From: Brachynemurus nebulosus
Taxonomy: Eukaryota > Arthropoda > Insecta > Neuroptera > Myrmeleontidae
DNA: 64,000 nucleotides
Direction of reading: 5' to 3'
NCBI GenBank assembly: GCA_035578155.1
Contig: JAPWDM010000003.1
Coordinates: forward strand, 17,510,916 to 17,574,915
Below are positions 24,273 to 33,861 of this stretch, piece by piece (positions within the stretch are counted from its first letter, which is position 1; every line of letters begins with the position of its first letter). The notes beneath the pieces were generated by a model, which saw nothing but the letters and a program-made list of their open reading frames with translations, had not been told where the DNA came from and made no database searches. A program made the position numbers and the translations under genes.

Positions 24273-25721
24273 ATGATGTCAAACAGTACATATTCTAAAC
24301 AAACCTCAACCCAATCTACAGAAACATCAAATCATTTAAACAATTCAAATGACAACAATACACAGATTTCTTTCGCAAACATTTTACAACAAATATCCAA
24401 AGAAGATGCAATTATCTTACCAGCACTCGAAGATCTAGAATTTTTGGATTATGTTTACGCAGTTGGCGAAAAAATATCACCCGAAAATATAACACATGCT
24501 GCAAAAATCTCTAACGACAGAATATGCATATACTTCAAAAATAGAAACATTGCTAACACTTTCATTAACCAATACCCAACCTTAACTATAAAATCACACA
24601 ACATTCCAATCCGAAAACTAATAACACCAGCTAAAAAACTCATTATATCAGGAGTTCAACCATTCATCCCCAATTCCTTTATCGTTACCCTTCTAGCAAA
24701 TCTAAACATTAGACCTATATCCCAAATTTCCGACATTCGGATATCTTCAACTGATTCTCGGTACCATCATATAAAAACATTTAGAAAATTAATATTTATA
24801 AATCCAGAAGACGAAGAAAAAATCCCCAGCTCTACCACAATCGAATACGAAAATGAAAACTACAGAATATTTTTTAATATTGAAGACACCAAATGTACAA
24901 CATGTAATAAAACAGGTCATACAGCCACTCGATGCACTCGAAATGACCTACCCACAACAACAAATACTTTACGTAACGCTACGCCTTCGGCCACTTTACC
25001 AAATACTACAATTGTCGAACAATGCACACCTTCAATTTCTCAAACTTCACCCATACTACCTCAACCATCCATATTATCAGCAGAACCAGTAGAAGAAAAT
25101 GAAAACCTCCTACAAAAAACCAACAACATCACAAACATGGCTACCACAAGCATCAATAATATAAACGAGCACACAAGCACTGCACAAAACACATCAACAG
25201 AAACAAAAAACATACACAATTATAACAATACGCTACCACTTGGAAAACGGCAACGCATACCCTCCAATAATCAATCACAATCAGATACACAACCAGAAAA
25301 TACCTCTCTACCAGAACAAGATACTAGTGATACACACACAACACAACATAACAACGAACTACAAACAAAACCTCTACCAGTCAAAAAAGTCAAAAAACAA
25401 TCGGAAGAACAACAGCGCTTTGAAAAAGCTAATAAAGACCTAGAACCAATTAGAATACAAATGGAAAATAATCCAGAAAAGCACACAATATCATATACCA
25501 ACCTACTCAACATAATTAACGAAACAAAACTATCAAAATCCTTCCCTATTCCAACCCATAAGTATAACTTGAACCCCGCCGACCTAGTTCACCTCCTGAA
25601 AACTTACAAACCACTATTAAATTCCTCAGTTATGAAACGTAAATTTGGATTTATGATATCTCAACTGACACCTAATGATAGTGATGCCTCCGAAACTCCC
25701 TTCTCTGGAACCGAAAACTAA
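24273..25721 (+). CDS. LINE ORF1, Gag-like RNA-binding protein
   Basis: The 482-residue product should coat the element's RNA and help form the particle used for retrotransposition. Residues 1-30 are Ser/Thr/Asn-rich and probably disordered. Residues 45-205 contain two segments resembling the RRM-like folds of I-element Gag (ISNDRICIYFKN near 79-90, KLIFINPED near 172-180). A single CCHC zinc knuckle follows: C208-C211-H216-C221 (CTTCNKTGHTATRC). Residues 230-385 are low-complexity (Thr, Asn, Pro, Gln), then a basic patch (KKVKKQ) precedes a more ordered C-terminus. Translation begins at the first of two adjacent ATGs. The stop (25719-25721) lies one base before the likely ORF2 start. No disruption is seen. 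Class I elements often have three knuckles; only one is evident here. Confidence 0.9.
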   Translation: MMSNSTYSKQTSTQSTETSNHLNNSNDNNTQISFANILQQISKEDAIILPALEDLEFLDYVYAVGEKISPENITHAAKISNDRICIYFKNRNIANTFINQYPTLTIKSHNIPIRKLITPAKKLIISGVQPFIPNSFIVTLLANLNIRPISQISDIRISSTDSRYHHIKTFRKLIFINPEDEEKIPSSTTIEYENENYRIFFNIEDTKCTTCNKTGHTATRCTRNDLPTTTNTLRNATPSATLPNTTIVEQCTPSISQTSPILPQPSILSAEPVEENENLLQKTNNITNMATTSINNINEHTSTAQNTSTETKNIHNYNNTLPLGKRQRIPSNNQSQSDTQPENTSLPEQDTSDTHTTQHNNELQTKPLPVKKVKKQSEEQQRFEKANKDLEPIRIQMENNPEKHTISYTNLLNIINETKLSKSFPIPTHKYNLNPADLVHLLKTYKPLLNSSVMKRKFGFMISQLTPNDSDASETPFSGTEN

Positions 25722-25722
25722 A

Positions 25723-28700
25723 ATGGCTCTAATTCAATGGAATGCAAACGGATTTTTCTCTAAGCTGACAGAAATTCAACTTCTCATCACAAAACATGAT
25801 CCAATAGCTCTACTCCTGCAAGAATCGAACCTTCGCGAATTTGACAATGTTAAAATAAATGGCTATAAATCATACAGAAAAGACCACACAGAAGCTAGGC
25901 GAGCATGTAACGGAGTAATAACTCTAATTAAAAACTCAATTCACCAAACTACTGTACTACTTCAAACTAATCTTCAAGCAGTAGCCAACTCCGTAATACT
26001 ACCATCAAAACAGAAACTATGCATTTGTAACATTTACATCCCACCATCTCAAAACCTAGAACAAGACGAATTACAAAATCTAATTACTCAACTGCCACAC
26101 CCATTCATTCTAGCGGGAGATTTTAACGCACATAACATTCTTTGGGGAAACAACGGAAATAACTCCAAAGGAAGATTAATAGAAAATTTATTAGAACAAA
26201 ATGATTTCTTACACATCCTAAACAGTGGACAACCTACTCATGTCAACCTAGCCAACGGCAATACTTCTGCGATTGACCTGACCATGGTGACCACATCTCT
26301 CCTTCCAACGGTAAACTGGCAAGTGCACGACGACCTTTGTCACAGCCATCACTTTCCCATTATCACCCACTTTATAAACGAACAATCACTACTGCTAAAT
26401 ACATCAACAAAATGGAACTTTAAAGAAGCCGACTGGGAACTCTTCAACTCCTCAATCAACTTCAGTTTTGAAAATTTGAATGTAGAAGATAAATACAATG
26501 CTTTATACACAAATATCTTACTTGCAGCTGACCTTGCAATTCCAAAGAAACGAATAACATCACATAAAAGAACAGTCCCTTGGTGGTCACAAGACATTAA
26601 TTTAGCTATTAAAAACAGAAAAAGAGCATACCGTAAATTTTTAAAAAACAAAACCAATATTAACTTTATATTATACAAAAAATCTCGCGCTGAAGCCAGA
26701 AGAAAAATTCTCGAAGCAAAGAAATCTTCTTGGATAACATTTATTTCGACACTAAATTCAAATACTGCCACAAGAGATATCTGGTCTACATTCAATAAGA
26801 TATCAGGTAAATACCGCGAGACGACTATATCAGCATTACTAATTGAAGGACAAATAATAACTTCTTCTAACGATATTGCTGAACACCTAGCCAATCACTT
26901 CTCAAATTTTTCAAGTAACAAGAACTACAGTAACGAATTTATAGAATATAAACAATCTCAAGAACGTCTTCCTTTGGTATTCAACTCAAATTCTCACGAA
27001 CCATACAACGACCCTATCACCCTAAATGAACTTAAAAAGACATTAAGCAAGCTAAAACACTGCTCCCCTGGTCCAGACAAGATATATTCCCAAATGATCC
27101 AAAATCTCAATTCTGAAAACATCCAAAAGCTTCTACATCTCTTTAACGACATTTGGGAAGAAGGATATGTACCTAACCAGTGGAAACAAGCTACGGTCAT
27201 ACCAATACTTAAACCACATAAAGACTCCCTCTTACCTAGCAACTACCGCCCCATATCACTAACTAGCATACTATCCAAAACATTTGAATCCATAATTAAC
27301 AAACGTCTCCAATGGTATATAGAAAATCAACATTATCTCAACACAAACCAAAACGGCTTTAGAAAACATAGATCAACACTGGATAGTTTGACAACACTTA
27401 TAACGGACATACAAAATGCTTTTATCAATAACCAATTTGTAGTCGCTATCTTTTATGATATAGAAAAAGCATTCGATATGGTATGGAAAAGAAAAATTTT
27501 GCAACAATTGCACAACTGGGGACTTAGAGGTCGTCTTCCGCTCTATGTGAAAAATTTCCTAACTAACCGAACATTTCAAGTTAAAGCAAACCACGAAACT
27601 TCAACAAGCAAAATACTGGAAAATGGCACTCCACAAGGTTCTGTCATTAGCACTACATTATTTTTAACAGCCATAAATGACATTTCTAATAAAATCAAAC
27701 CCCCAGTTCGTTTTAGTATTTATGCAGATGACCTAGTAACATACATTTCATCTGACAACTTCACCTATGCCCGAAATAGTCTCCAAGATTGTCTGAACTC
27801 TCTTGAAGAATGGAGTAACTCAAACGGTCTACGCTTCTCAACAGCTAAAACTGTTTACACTATTTTCAATCGAACACGGTTTCATATACCAGATCTCAAC
27901 CTTAAAATTCATAATACTCAAATTCAACTTGTAGATACATACCAATATCTTGGTATGCACCTGGACTCTAGATTAACATGGAAAATTCACATACGATTCT
28001 TAAAAACAAAATGTACACCAAAACTAAACCTATTAAAGGCTGTCGCACATAATTCATGGGGCGCTGACAGAAAAACACTCACAACCTTATACAAAGCAAC
28101 AATTCGTTCTATACTAGACTACGGCTGTCATCTATACTCTTCCGCAAACGACACTGAACTAAAACGATTAAATTCAATCCATCATACCGGCCTTCGAATT
28201 ATAACAGGTGCGTTCAGAACCAGCCCAACTGAGAGTCTTTGTGTGGACACTGGGGAGCCTCCACTCCATATTCGTAGAAAACTACTTATAGCACAGCATA
28301 CAATAAAAATTCTAAGCGATAAAAATAATCCTAACTACTCCAGTATCACCCATCCTCTTTACACCAACTTATTCAACAGAAAACCAACGTTCCCTAGACC
28401 TTTCTTCCTCACAGATATCTGCACCAATTTACAAATACTCCAAACTAACATTGCCATATCTACTCCCCAAAATGTGCCTTTCTGGAAAACAAAAGGAGCT
28501 CAATATAACAACTGCTTAACACGTTTTCCCAAAAACACAACTAATCCATTAGTCTTCAAATCAGAATTTCAAAACATTCTAACCGCCAAAACATACCAAA
28601 ACGTCATGTACACTGACGGTTCCAAAATTGACGAAAACGTGGGATGTGCCGTTGTCGGTAACAACAATGAAGTAAAGCTCAAGTTGCCAAAACAGTACAC

Positions 28701-29412
28701 TGTCTTCTCAGCTGAACTGCAAGCCATACATGAAGCACTACAAATAATTCAAACATCTAACCCTTTAGAAAACACCAACAGTATAATTTGCACCGATTCG
28801 AAATCTGCAATGGAAGCAATACAAAATAACTCTGAACACCCTTTAGTACCAAAAATACACTCATTAATTCACAATTTATATAACTCCAAACACGTAATAG
28901 TAATATGTTGGATCCCCAGCCACATAGGTATCGAACTCAACGAAAAAGCCGACAGAGCGGCAAGAGAAGCTGCAACATCGAACGCCGAAGCAAATCTACC
29001 CATACCACCAGGAGATCTAAAAACATATATCTATCGAAAAATACTCACCATCTGGGAACAAAACTGGCAACAATCTGAGAGCAAATTATACACCATTAAG
29101 TCAACAGTGAAACCCTGGGATACCTCAAACAACAAATCAAGACGCGCAGAAACAGTAATTACACGAATTAGAATTGGACACACTAAACTAACTCACCAGC
29201 ACATACTAGCAAGAACGCCACAACCAAATTGCGAAAACTGTCATGTACCATTAACCGTAGACCACCTCATCACAACATGCCCACGATACACAGACCAAAG
29301 ACGTCGGAACCACATCCCAGAAAATCTTAAAGAAGCAGCCGACAACAGTCCCGAAAAAATTCACAACTTAATCCAATTTCTCAAAGATACCGACTTAATT
29401 AACAAAATTTAA
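25723..29412 (+). CDS. LINE ORF2, endonuclease-reverse transcriptase-RNase H
   Basis: A 1,229-residue polyprotein that nicks target DNA and copies the element RNA there. I start it at ATG 25723, in good context (AAAATGG), one base after the ORF1 stop; the frame is open back to an ATG at 25675 that overlaps ORF1. Apurinic-type endonuclease: N7 (QWNANG), E34 (LQES), D133/N135 (GDFNAH), D185, and SHH at 208-210 where SDH is usual. Reverse transcriptase: D579 in FYDIEKAFD, GTPQGS at 635-640, YADD at 667-670. RNase H: D965 (TDGS), E998, D1025, H1067 and D1077. A C-terminal C-x2-C...H...C motif lies at 1170-1186. All catalytic residues appear present, so the enzyme may be functional. ORFs on the opposite strand are shadows. 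Confidence 0.95.
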   Translation: MALIQWNANGFFSKLTEIQLLITKHDPIALLLQESNLREFDNVKINGYKSYRKDHTEARRACNGVITLIKNSIHQTTVLLQTNLQAVANSVILPSKQKLCICNIYIPPSQNLEQDELQNLITQLPHPFILAGDFNAHNILWGNNGNNSKGRLIENLLEQNDFLHILNSGQPTHVNLANGNTSAIDLTMVTTSLLPTVNWQVHDDLCHSHHFPIITHFINEQSLLLNTSTKWNFKEADWELFNSSINFSFENLNVEDKYNALYTNILLAADLAIPKKRITSHKRTVPWWSQDINLAIKNRKRAYRKFLKNKTNINFILYKKSRAEARRKILEAKKSSWITFISTLNSNTATRDIWSTFNKISGKYRETTISALLIEGQIITSSNDIAEHLANHFSNFSSNKNYSNEFIEYKQSQERLPLVFNSNSHEPYNDPITLNELKKTLSKLKHCSPGPDKIYSQMIQNLNSENIQKLLHLFNDIWEEGYVPNQWKQATVIPILKPHKDSLLPSNYRPISLTSILSKTFESIINKRLQWYIENQHYLNTNQNGFRKHRSTLDSLTTLITDIQNAFINNQFVVAIFYDIEKAFDMVWKRKILQQLHNWGLRGRLPLYVKNFLTNRTFQVKANHETSTSKILENGTPQGSVISTTLFLTAINDISNKIKPPVRFSIYADDLVTYISSDNFTYARNSLQDCLNSLEEWSNSNGLRFSTAKTVYTIFNRTRFHIPDLNLKIHNTQIQLVDTYQYLGMHLDSRLTWKIHIRFLKTKCTPKLNLLKAVAHNSWGADRKTLTTLYKATIRSILDYGCHLYSSANDTELKRLNSIHHTGLRIITGAFRTSPTESLCVDTGEPPLHIRRKLLIAQHTIKILSDKNNPNYSSITHPLYTNLFNRKPTFPRPFFLTDICTNLQILQTNIAISTPQNVPFWKTKGAQYNNCLTRFPKNTTNPLVFKSEFQNILTAKTYQNVMYTDGSKIDENVGCAVVGNNNEVKLKLPKQYTVFSAELQAIHEALQIIQTSNPLENTNSIICTDSKSAMEAIQNNSEHPLVPKIHSLIHNLYNSKHVIVICWIPSHIGIELNEKADRAAREAATSNAEANLPIPPGDLKTYIYRKILTIWEQNWQQSESKLYTIKSTVKPWDTSNNKSRRAETVITRIRIGHTKLTHQHILARTPQPNCENCHVPLTVDHLITTCPRYTDQRRRNHIPENLKEAADNSPEKIHNLIQFLKDTDLINKI

Positions 29413-29507
29413 ATTAGACACTCATTTCAATGTATTTAACTATATTACCCTATCAGGTGCATATGACTTTATTGTTGCGCACCAATCTAATCTAATAATA
29501 AAAAAAA
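29413..29507 (+). other. LINE 3' UTR and A-rich tail
   Basis: Less than 100 bases follow the ORF2 stop, ending in TAATCTAATCTAATAATA and an A run. A TAA-rich or A-rich tail is typical of I-type elements. No separate poly(A) signal is needed or obvious. Confidence 0.75.
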
Positions 29508-29520
29508 ATAATTACCCGCG
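29508..29520. repeat. Right target site duplication of the LINE
   Basis: ATAATTACCCGCG, identical to 24045-24057. The first base overlaps the A tail, so the true duplication is 12 or 13 bp. Confidence 0.9.
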
Positions 29521-30221
29521 TAAGCATAAAAAATTATATCATTTTATTGATGCTTAGTTTTGGATTTTTGAGTATAAAAAACTTTAAATCCATTTTCTCG
29601 CAAACAACATTTTTGAAGTCCGTGAACATCATAACTCAAAATCTACTTCACCAATTTTGTTGAAATGTTGTACACTGTTTCTACACATAAATCAACAGGT
29701 AATCAGGTCGAGTTTTTTGTTTTTTTGCTATTTTTTTCCAGTTTATAATAACAAATTAACCGAAATTTTTAGCAAAAATTGCGTTTTTCACTTCAAAATG
29801 CTGCCAAAAAAAAAAGATCGAAAAAATACAAAAAACTCTTCCTGACTCCCTAGGGAAACATATCGCCTTTTAAACGCATTTCGATTTTTTTGTCTCGGTG
29901 GATCCGGTACCAAGTTATGATGTTCACCGCAAAACAACTTTTTTTCGAGGCGCCTCCGGAAATTCGCTGTCACGGACTTACTTATCGATATTTGTAATTG
30001 ATAATTTTTTCAAAGATACTTCAGATGTTATACTATAACATGTACATGAAACAAATAAGCCAACATTATTCATATCTCCAAAAAAAAAATCATGAAAATA
30101 TGCCTTTTTTTGCTTTTAAAACCTTACCCCCCCCCCTTAAGTCATCTATTGCAATTGCCAATGAAAAAACTATGGTTTTTTGAAATTTTCCCAAAAAAGG
30201 GTAGAAACAAAAATGCGTTGT

Positions 30222-30327
30222 ATTATTTTTAGCAGTGTATACTACTCGCTTATTATGTGACTTTTATTAAAATTGGTTTTGGTAAATCATATTCGCTTTA
30301 CGTCTACCATACACTGTTAAAAATAAT
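30222..30327. mobile_element. Small MITE, 106 bp
   Basis: ATTATTTTTAGCAGTGTAT at 30222 pairs with ATACACTGTTAAAAATAAT ending at 30327, one mismatch. Too short to code. Superfamily not assigned. Confidence 0.6.
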
Positions 30328-31169
30328 GTTTCAAATAACTGATGACACCCTGTATTTATATCATTAAAAAAATCTGCGTACTAAAAAAGACGGCTGATCA
30401 TTTTTATCCACACTTCTTTGTGGGACATCCAGAACGAACCGGGACGCAGCGGAAGTGTTAAAAACTTGTATCGAACGATTTTTTCTGTAAGTAAGTATAC
30501 TAAATGCTAATTATTCAATATTGTACATATTTAACGAATAAATAACAAAAAATATTTAAATAATTGTTAAATATATGCATAAAATTCTGCGACAATTTCG
30601 CATTTTAATTGATTTATGCGAGTGTTTTAATTCAGAACAAGACAAGTGTGGGCATTACATTATTTTTATTGGAAATGATTTCATACAATATTTGTATACA
30701 AGTCAAAAGTCGTCTGGAGTCTACTAAACCATGCCTATATGCATCAAATAAATAAACTTCATAACAATAACATTCATTTGAGTAACATTTTTTGCTTTAG
30801 GTATTTTTATGTATTCTTTAATTTTATTTTCCTATTCAATATTATTTTAATTTATTCGTTTTAAATTTATGTTTCCTTCTTCCTTTGTAAGTTCTGTTTT
30901 CATATTTTCCCTTTTTTAGGTAATCTTTTATACTTTTTTTTCCTTTTAGATTGAAATTTTAATTTAATTTGCAAAAGATGGACTATGAATGATGAATGCA
31001 ATCTGTAATTTACATTTCTATTGACTTATATAGGTACATTTCTATATTGAAAGTATAATTATTTTTATGAATATATTTTTAAGGTTATTGGCGGTAATTT
31101 GGGTATATAATTTAACTGATTCTAAAACCAATGCCTTCTGGTTAGGTCGTAAGATAAAATTCTTTAATG
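30328..31169. other. AT-rich non-coding stretch
   Basis: A less AT-rich patch at 30390-30470 ends in TTTTTCTGTAAGTAAGTA, which looks like a splice donor, but no open frame supports an exon. Nothing else seen. Confidence 0.3.
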
Positions 31170-31800
31170 ATTTTGATATAACTATGTTAGCAATCGGAGT
31201 TTCCCCCATGTTTTAATGCCACTTTTATAAAATTAACCTTTTATTATATTAATAGATTTGAGCGTTACTTTATGGTATTCCATATTTCTAAATAATAAAC
31301 AAATATTTTACTTCGCAAAAATACCACTTTTATTTTGAAACTGTGACAATATTGTTTCGAACCGTCAGTTCATTTTCAAACTGTCAGTTCAGTTTCATTC
31401 TGTTTGAAAATGAACTGACGGTTCGAAACAATATTGTCACAGTTTCAAAATAAAAGTGGTATTTTTGCGAAGTAAAATATTTGTTTATTATTTAGAAATA
31501 TGGAATACCATAAAGTAACGCTCAAATCTATTAATATAATAAAAGGTTAATTTTATAAAAGTGGCATTAAAACATGGGGGAAACTCCGATTGCTAACATA
31601 GTTATATCAAAATCGCAAAAATACCACTTTTATTTTGAAACTGTGACAATATTGTTTCGAACCGTCAGTTCATTTTCAAACTGTCAGTTCAGTTTCATTC
31701 TGTTTGAAAATGAACTGACGGTTCGAAACAATATTGTCACAGTTTCAAAATAAAAGTGGTATTTTTGCGAAGTAAAATATTTGTTTATTAACCTTTTATT
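31170..31800. mobile_element. Compound foldback with a duplicated palindromic core
   Basis: A near-perfect palindrome spans 31170-31613 (ATTTTGATATAACTATGTTA against its reverse complement), centred near 31391. Its core, from CGCAAAAATACCACTTTTAT (31315) to the mirrored GTGGTATTTTTGCG, is repeated directly at 31614-31769 with the flank AAGTAAAATATTTGTTTATTA. The outer palindrome and the second core are almost unmutated, so the structure is recent. Confidence 0.8.
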
Positions 31801-32072
31801 GTTAATATAGTAACGTTACTCCAAGGTTTGGCAGAAAGTGGGATAATATGAGCCAAACATTTTAAACTTAATTCAAGGTCATTATATAACCAAATTATCT
31901 CATATACAGGAAGGAATATCAATATAGGAAGGAATACAAATCTGTTTATTATACGAGATAACTGTTATTGAAAATGTAGGAATTTTTGGGAAACGAAGAA
32001 ATTCCTGTATGTATATACCTAAACTTTAGATCACCTAAGATATCCTTATCTTTTATTTTTATCTTTTTTATA

Positions 32073-32517
32073 CAGAGCGTTCATAAAGTTGCGGAACAGC
32101 GGAAAATCTCAGGTAATATTGGCTTTATCGAAAAATCACCCGGACAAAAGTTTCATGGGAAGAAATAAGGAACTAGAAAATGACCTCGAATTTGACCTTG
32201 AACATGATCTTGACCAAAATTTGGAGGTCAACTTGGTTTTTTTTAAATAGAAAGCCTTATTTTTGACCTCGGATTCGGAAAGAGCGGGAAATTCTACGTT
32301 CAAAACCATATTCATATTTCATATCCCAAAGTGGTGTGTAGGTCACAAAAACGAAAAAAATATGATACTGGTTGGTCAAGGTCATGTTCAAGGTTAAATT
32401 CGAGGTCATTTTCCAGTTCCTCATTTCTTCCCATTAAAACTTTTATCCGTGTCATTTTTCGATAAAGTCAATATTAACTGAGATTTTCAGCTGTTCCGCA
32501 ACTTTATGAACGCGCTG
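32073..32517. mobile_element. mariner-type MITE with TA duplication
   Basis: TA (32071-32072) then CAGAGCGTTCATAAAGTTGC; at the right GCAACTTTATGAACGCGCTG then TA (32518-32519). Inner arms include GACCTCGAATTTGACCTTGAA and its inverse. The TA duplication and long inverted repeats indicate Tc1/mariner. No transposase. Confidence 0.8.
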
Positions 32518-32929
32518 TATGTAAAAATAGTACAAAAGTAAAGACGCAAAGAACTTGGGATGTCTTCAATCACCAAGACACCAATGGACTTTTAAAGAAG
32601 TTTTCAGACACTTTTAAAGTTAAAGTTTTCACCAAATTTCGTAAAAATAGGTTGTTTAGTTCGAGAGTTACTGGGCGGATTCATATACGTAAATTTTACT
32701 AAATGCCAATTTCGAGTTCTAGGGATTTCAAAAAAAATTTCATGTCATATTCTCGAACTCAAGTCTCATCATGACAGTGGCTGCAAGAGCTGAATTTTAC
32801 ATTTGGACATTTGCTAAAAATAAATAGTACCTACCTACTTATCTAAATCCAAATTACCCCAACTGACCTTACTTAGGGAAAAGAGATAGATATTTATGAA
32901 AAATATGAAAATTATGCGTTAATTCTAGC
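32518..32929. other. Non-coding stretch between two elements
   Basis: TTCGAGAGTTACTGGGCGGATTCA near 32660-32683 resembles phrases seen in insect repeats. No gene. Confidence 0.3.
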
Positions 32930-32935
32930 GAGTTG
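32930..32935. repeat. Left 6-bp TSD of the Polinton-type element
   Basis: GAGTTG, repeated exactly at 44304-44309 directly outside the inverted ends. Six-base duplications are characteristic of Polinton/Maverick integration. Confidence 0.85.
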
Positions 32936-33281
32936 AGTAGAATGGCTAGGACAGTTCTGTGACACCGCAAAACTAAGCAACTTGAACCCTTTTGCCAATG
33001 ATTGAAATCGTGTGACTTTACGGTACTACACATTCCCAACTGATGAGTCATCAAAATGTATCGATGTGCAAACCTTGACCTTTGACCCGGCACGTACAGA
33101 GTACATGTATTTAAAATTTGTTGTTGACATTTGACCCCAACACTCGCTCATACTGTTGGCCTTGAAACTCCAAAGACATGAGTCATCACTTCGACAAAAT
33201 AAATTCAAGTTAACCCATTATGCATCATCACTATTTTCGTCACAATTTAGTTTTGTGTTAACCCATTACCAGCCAAACCTA

Positions 33282-33332
33282 ACGCATGCGCAGACTGAAT
33301 TTAAGTACACGACGCATGCGCAGACTGAATTT
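33282..33332. promoter_or_regulatory. Tandem NRF-1-like palindromic motifs near the TIR end
   Basis: ACGCATGCGCAGACTGAATTT occurs twice with a 30-bp period (33282 and 33312). The core (reverse TGCGCATGCG) matches the NRF-1 type binding motif. TGAGTCAT, an AP-1-like motif, also occurs near 33041 and 33180. The mirror copy is at about 43907-43957. Binding is inferred only from motif similarity. Confidence 0.35.
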
Positions 33333-33355
33333 TAGGTTACAATTTGATAGATGGG

Positions 33356-33780
33356 GTACACTACCGCGTCAAAAATGTGGGGTTACCCTAACTCGGGGGT
33401 GGCTCCAAACTTTTGACGCCGTACTGTACTTAAATTTTTAGTACACTGCCGTGTCAAAAGTGCGGGCCCCCCTGACCAAAAAGGTATCCTATCACTTTTT
33501 GAAGCGTACTGTACGTGCAAACCTTGGCCCCAACACACGCTTGCCTTAATTGCGTCATCTTAAACGAACTATCACGTCAAAAAATGTGGGGAATACCCTA
33601 ACTCGGGGGTGGCTCCAAACTTTTGACGCCGTACTGTACTTAAATTTTTGGTACACTACCGTGTCAAAAGTGCGGGCCCCCCTAACTAAAAAAGGTATCC
33701 GATCACTTTTTGAAGCGTACTGTGCTTATTACGTGCAAATCTTGGCCTCACTTAACTGCGTCATCTTAAATTGGGTGCGG
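33356..33780. repeat. 210-bp tandem repeat in the left TIR
   Basis: Two units of about 210 bp, each with the order: CGTCAAAAA(A)TGTGGGG, CTCGGGGGTGGCTCCAAAC, TTTTGACGCCGTACTGTACTT, GTGTCAAAAGTGCGGGCCCC. GTAC...TTTTGAC motifs occur in both orientations. A 103-codon frame (33550-33861) across the second unit is an accident of the repeat in my view. The mirror copy lies at about 43459-43883. Confidence 0.8.
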
Positions 33781-33861
33781 TCGCTAACGATAAATTTTGT
33801 CGGGGGCGCACTGTACCAAGCGCTAGATTTTAAGATTAGACTCCGGGGTCCAGATTTCTGA

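Larger units (their letters stand above)
24058..29507 (+). mobile_element. Full-length I-type non-LTR retrotransposon
   Basis: A 5.45-kb LINE: 5' leader 24058-24272, ORF1 24273-25721, ORF2 to 29412, short 3' UTR, then a TCTAATCTAATAATAAAAAAAA tail. Both ORFs are open, and the 13-bp target duplications are identical, so the copy is young and may be competent. The order endonuclease, reverse transcriptase, RNase H, plus a CCHC motif in ORF1, fits the I superfamily (I/Nimb-like) and argues against Jockey, CR1 and RTE, which usually lack RNase H. The exact clade needs a phylogeny. Confidence 0.93.
23783..30142. mobile_element. Older element split by the LINE insertion
   Basis: ACTTAAGGGGGGGTAAGGTTT at about 23788 pairs with AAAACCTTACCCCCCCCCTT ending near 30139. 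With the LINE (24058-29507) removed, these ends lie about 0.9 kb apart around non-coding DNA, including the segment near 23845-23885 (CAACATGTCGAGCGTG). The class is not recognisable. Confidence 0.5.

Noticed and set aside
26349..26894. 181-codon minus-strand ORF
   Set aside because: Antisense shadow of the LINE ORF2.
33550..33861. 103-codon ORF identical in both TIRs
   Set aside because: Identity reflects the inverted repeat itself. It runs across a tandem repeat and shows no domain.
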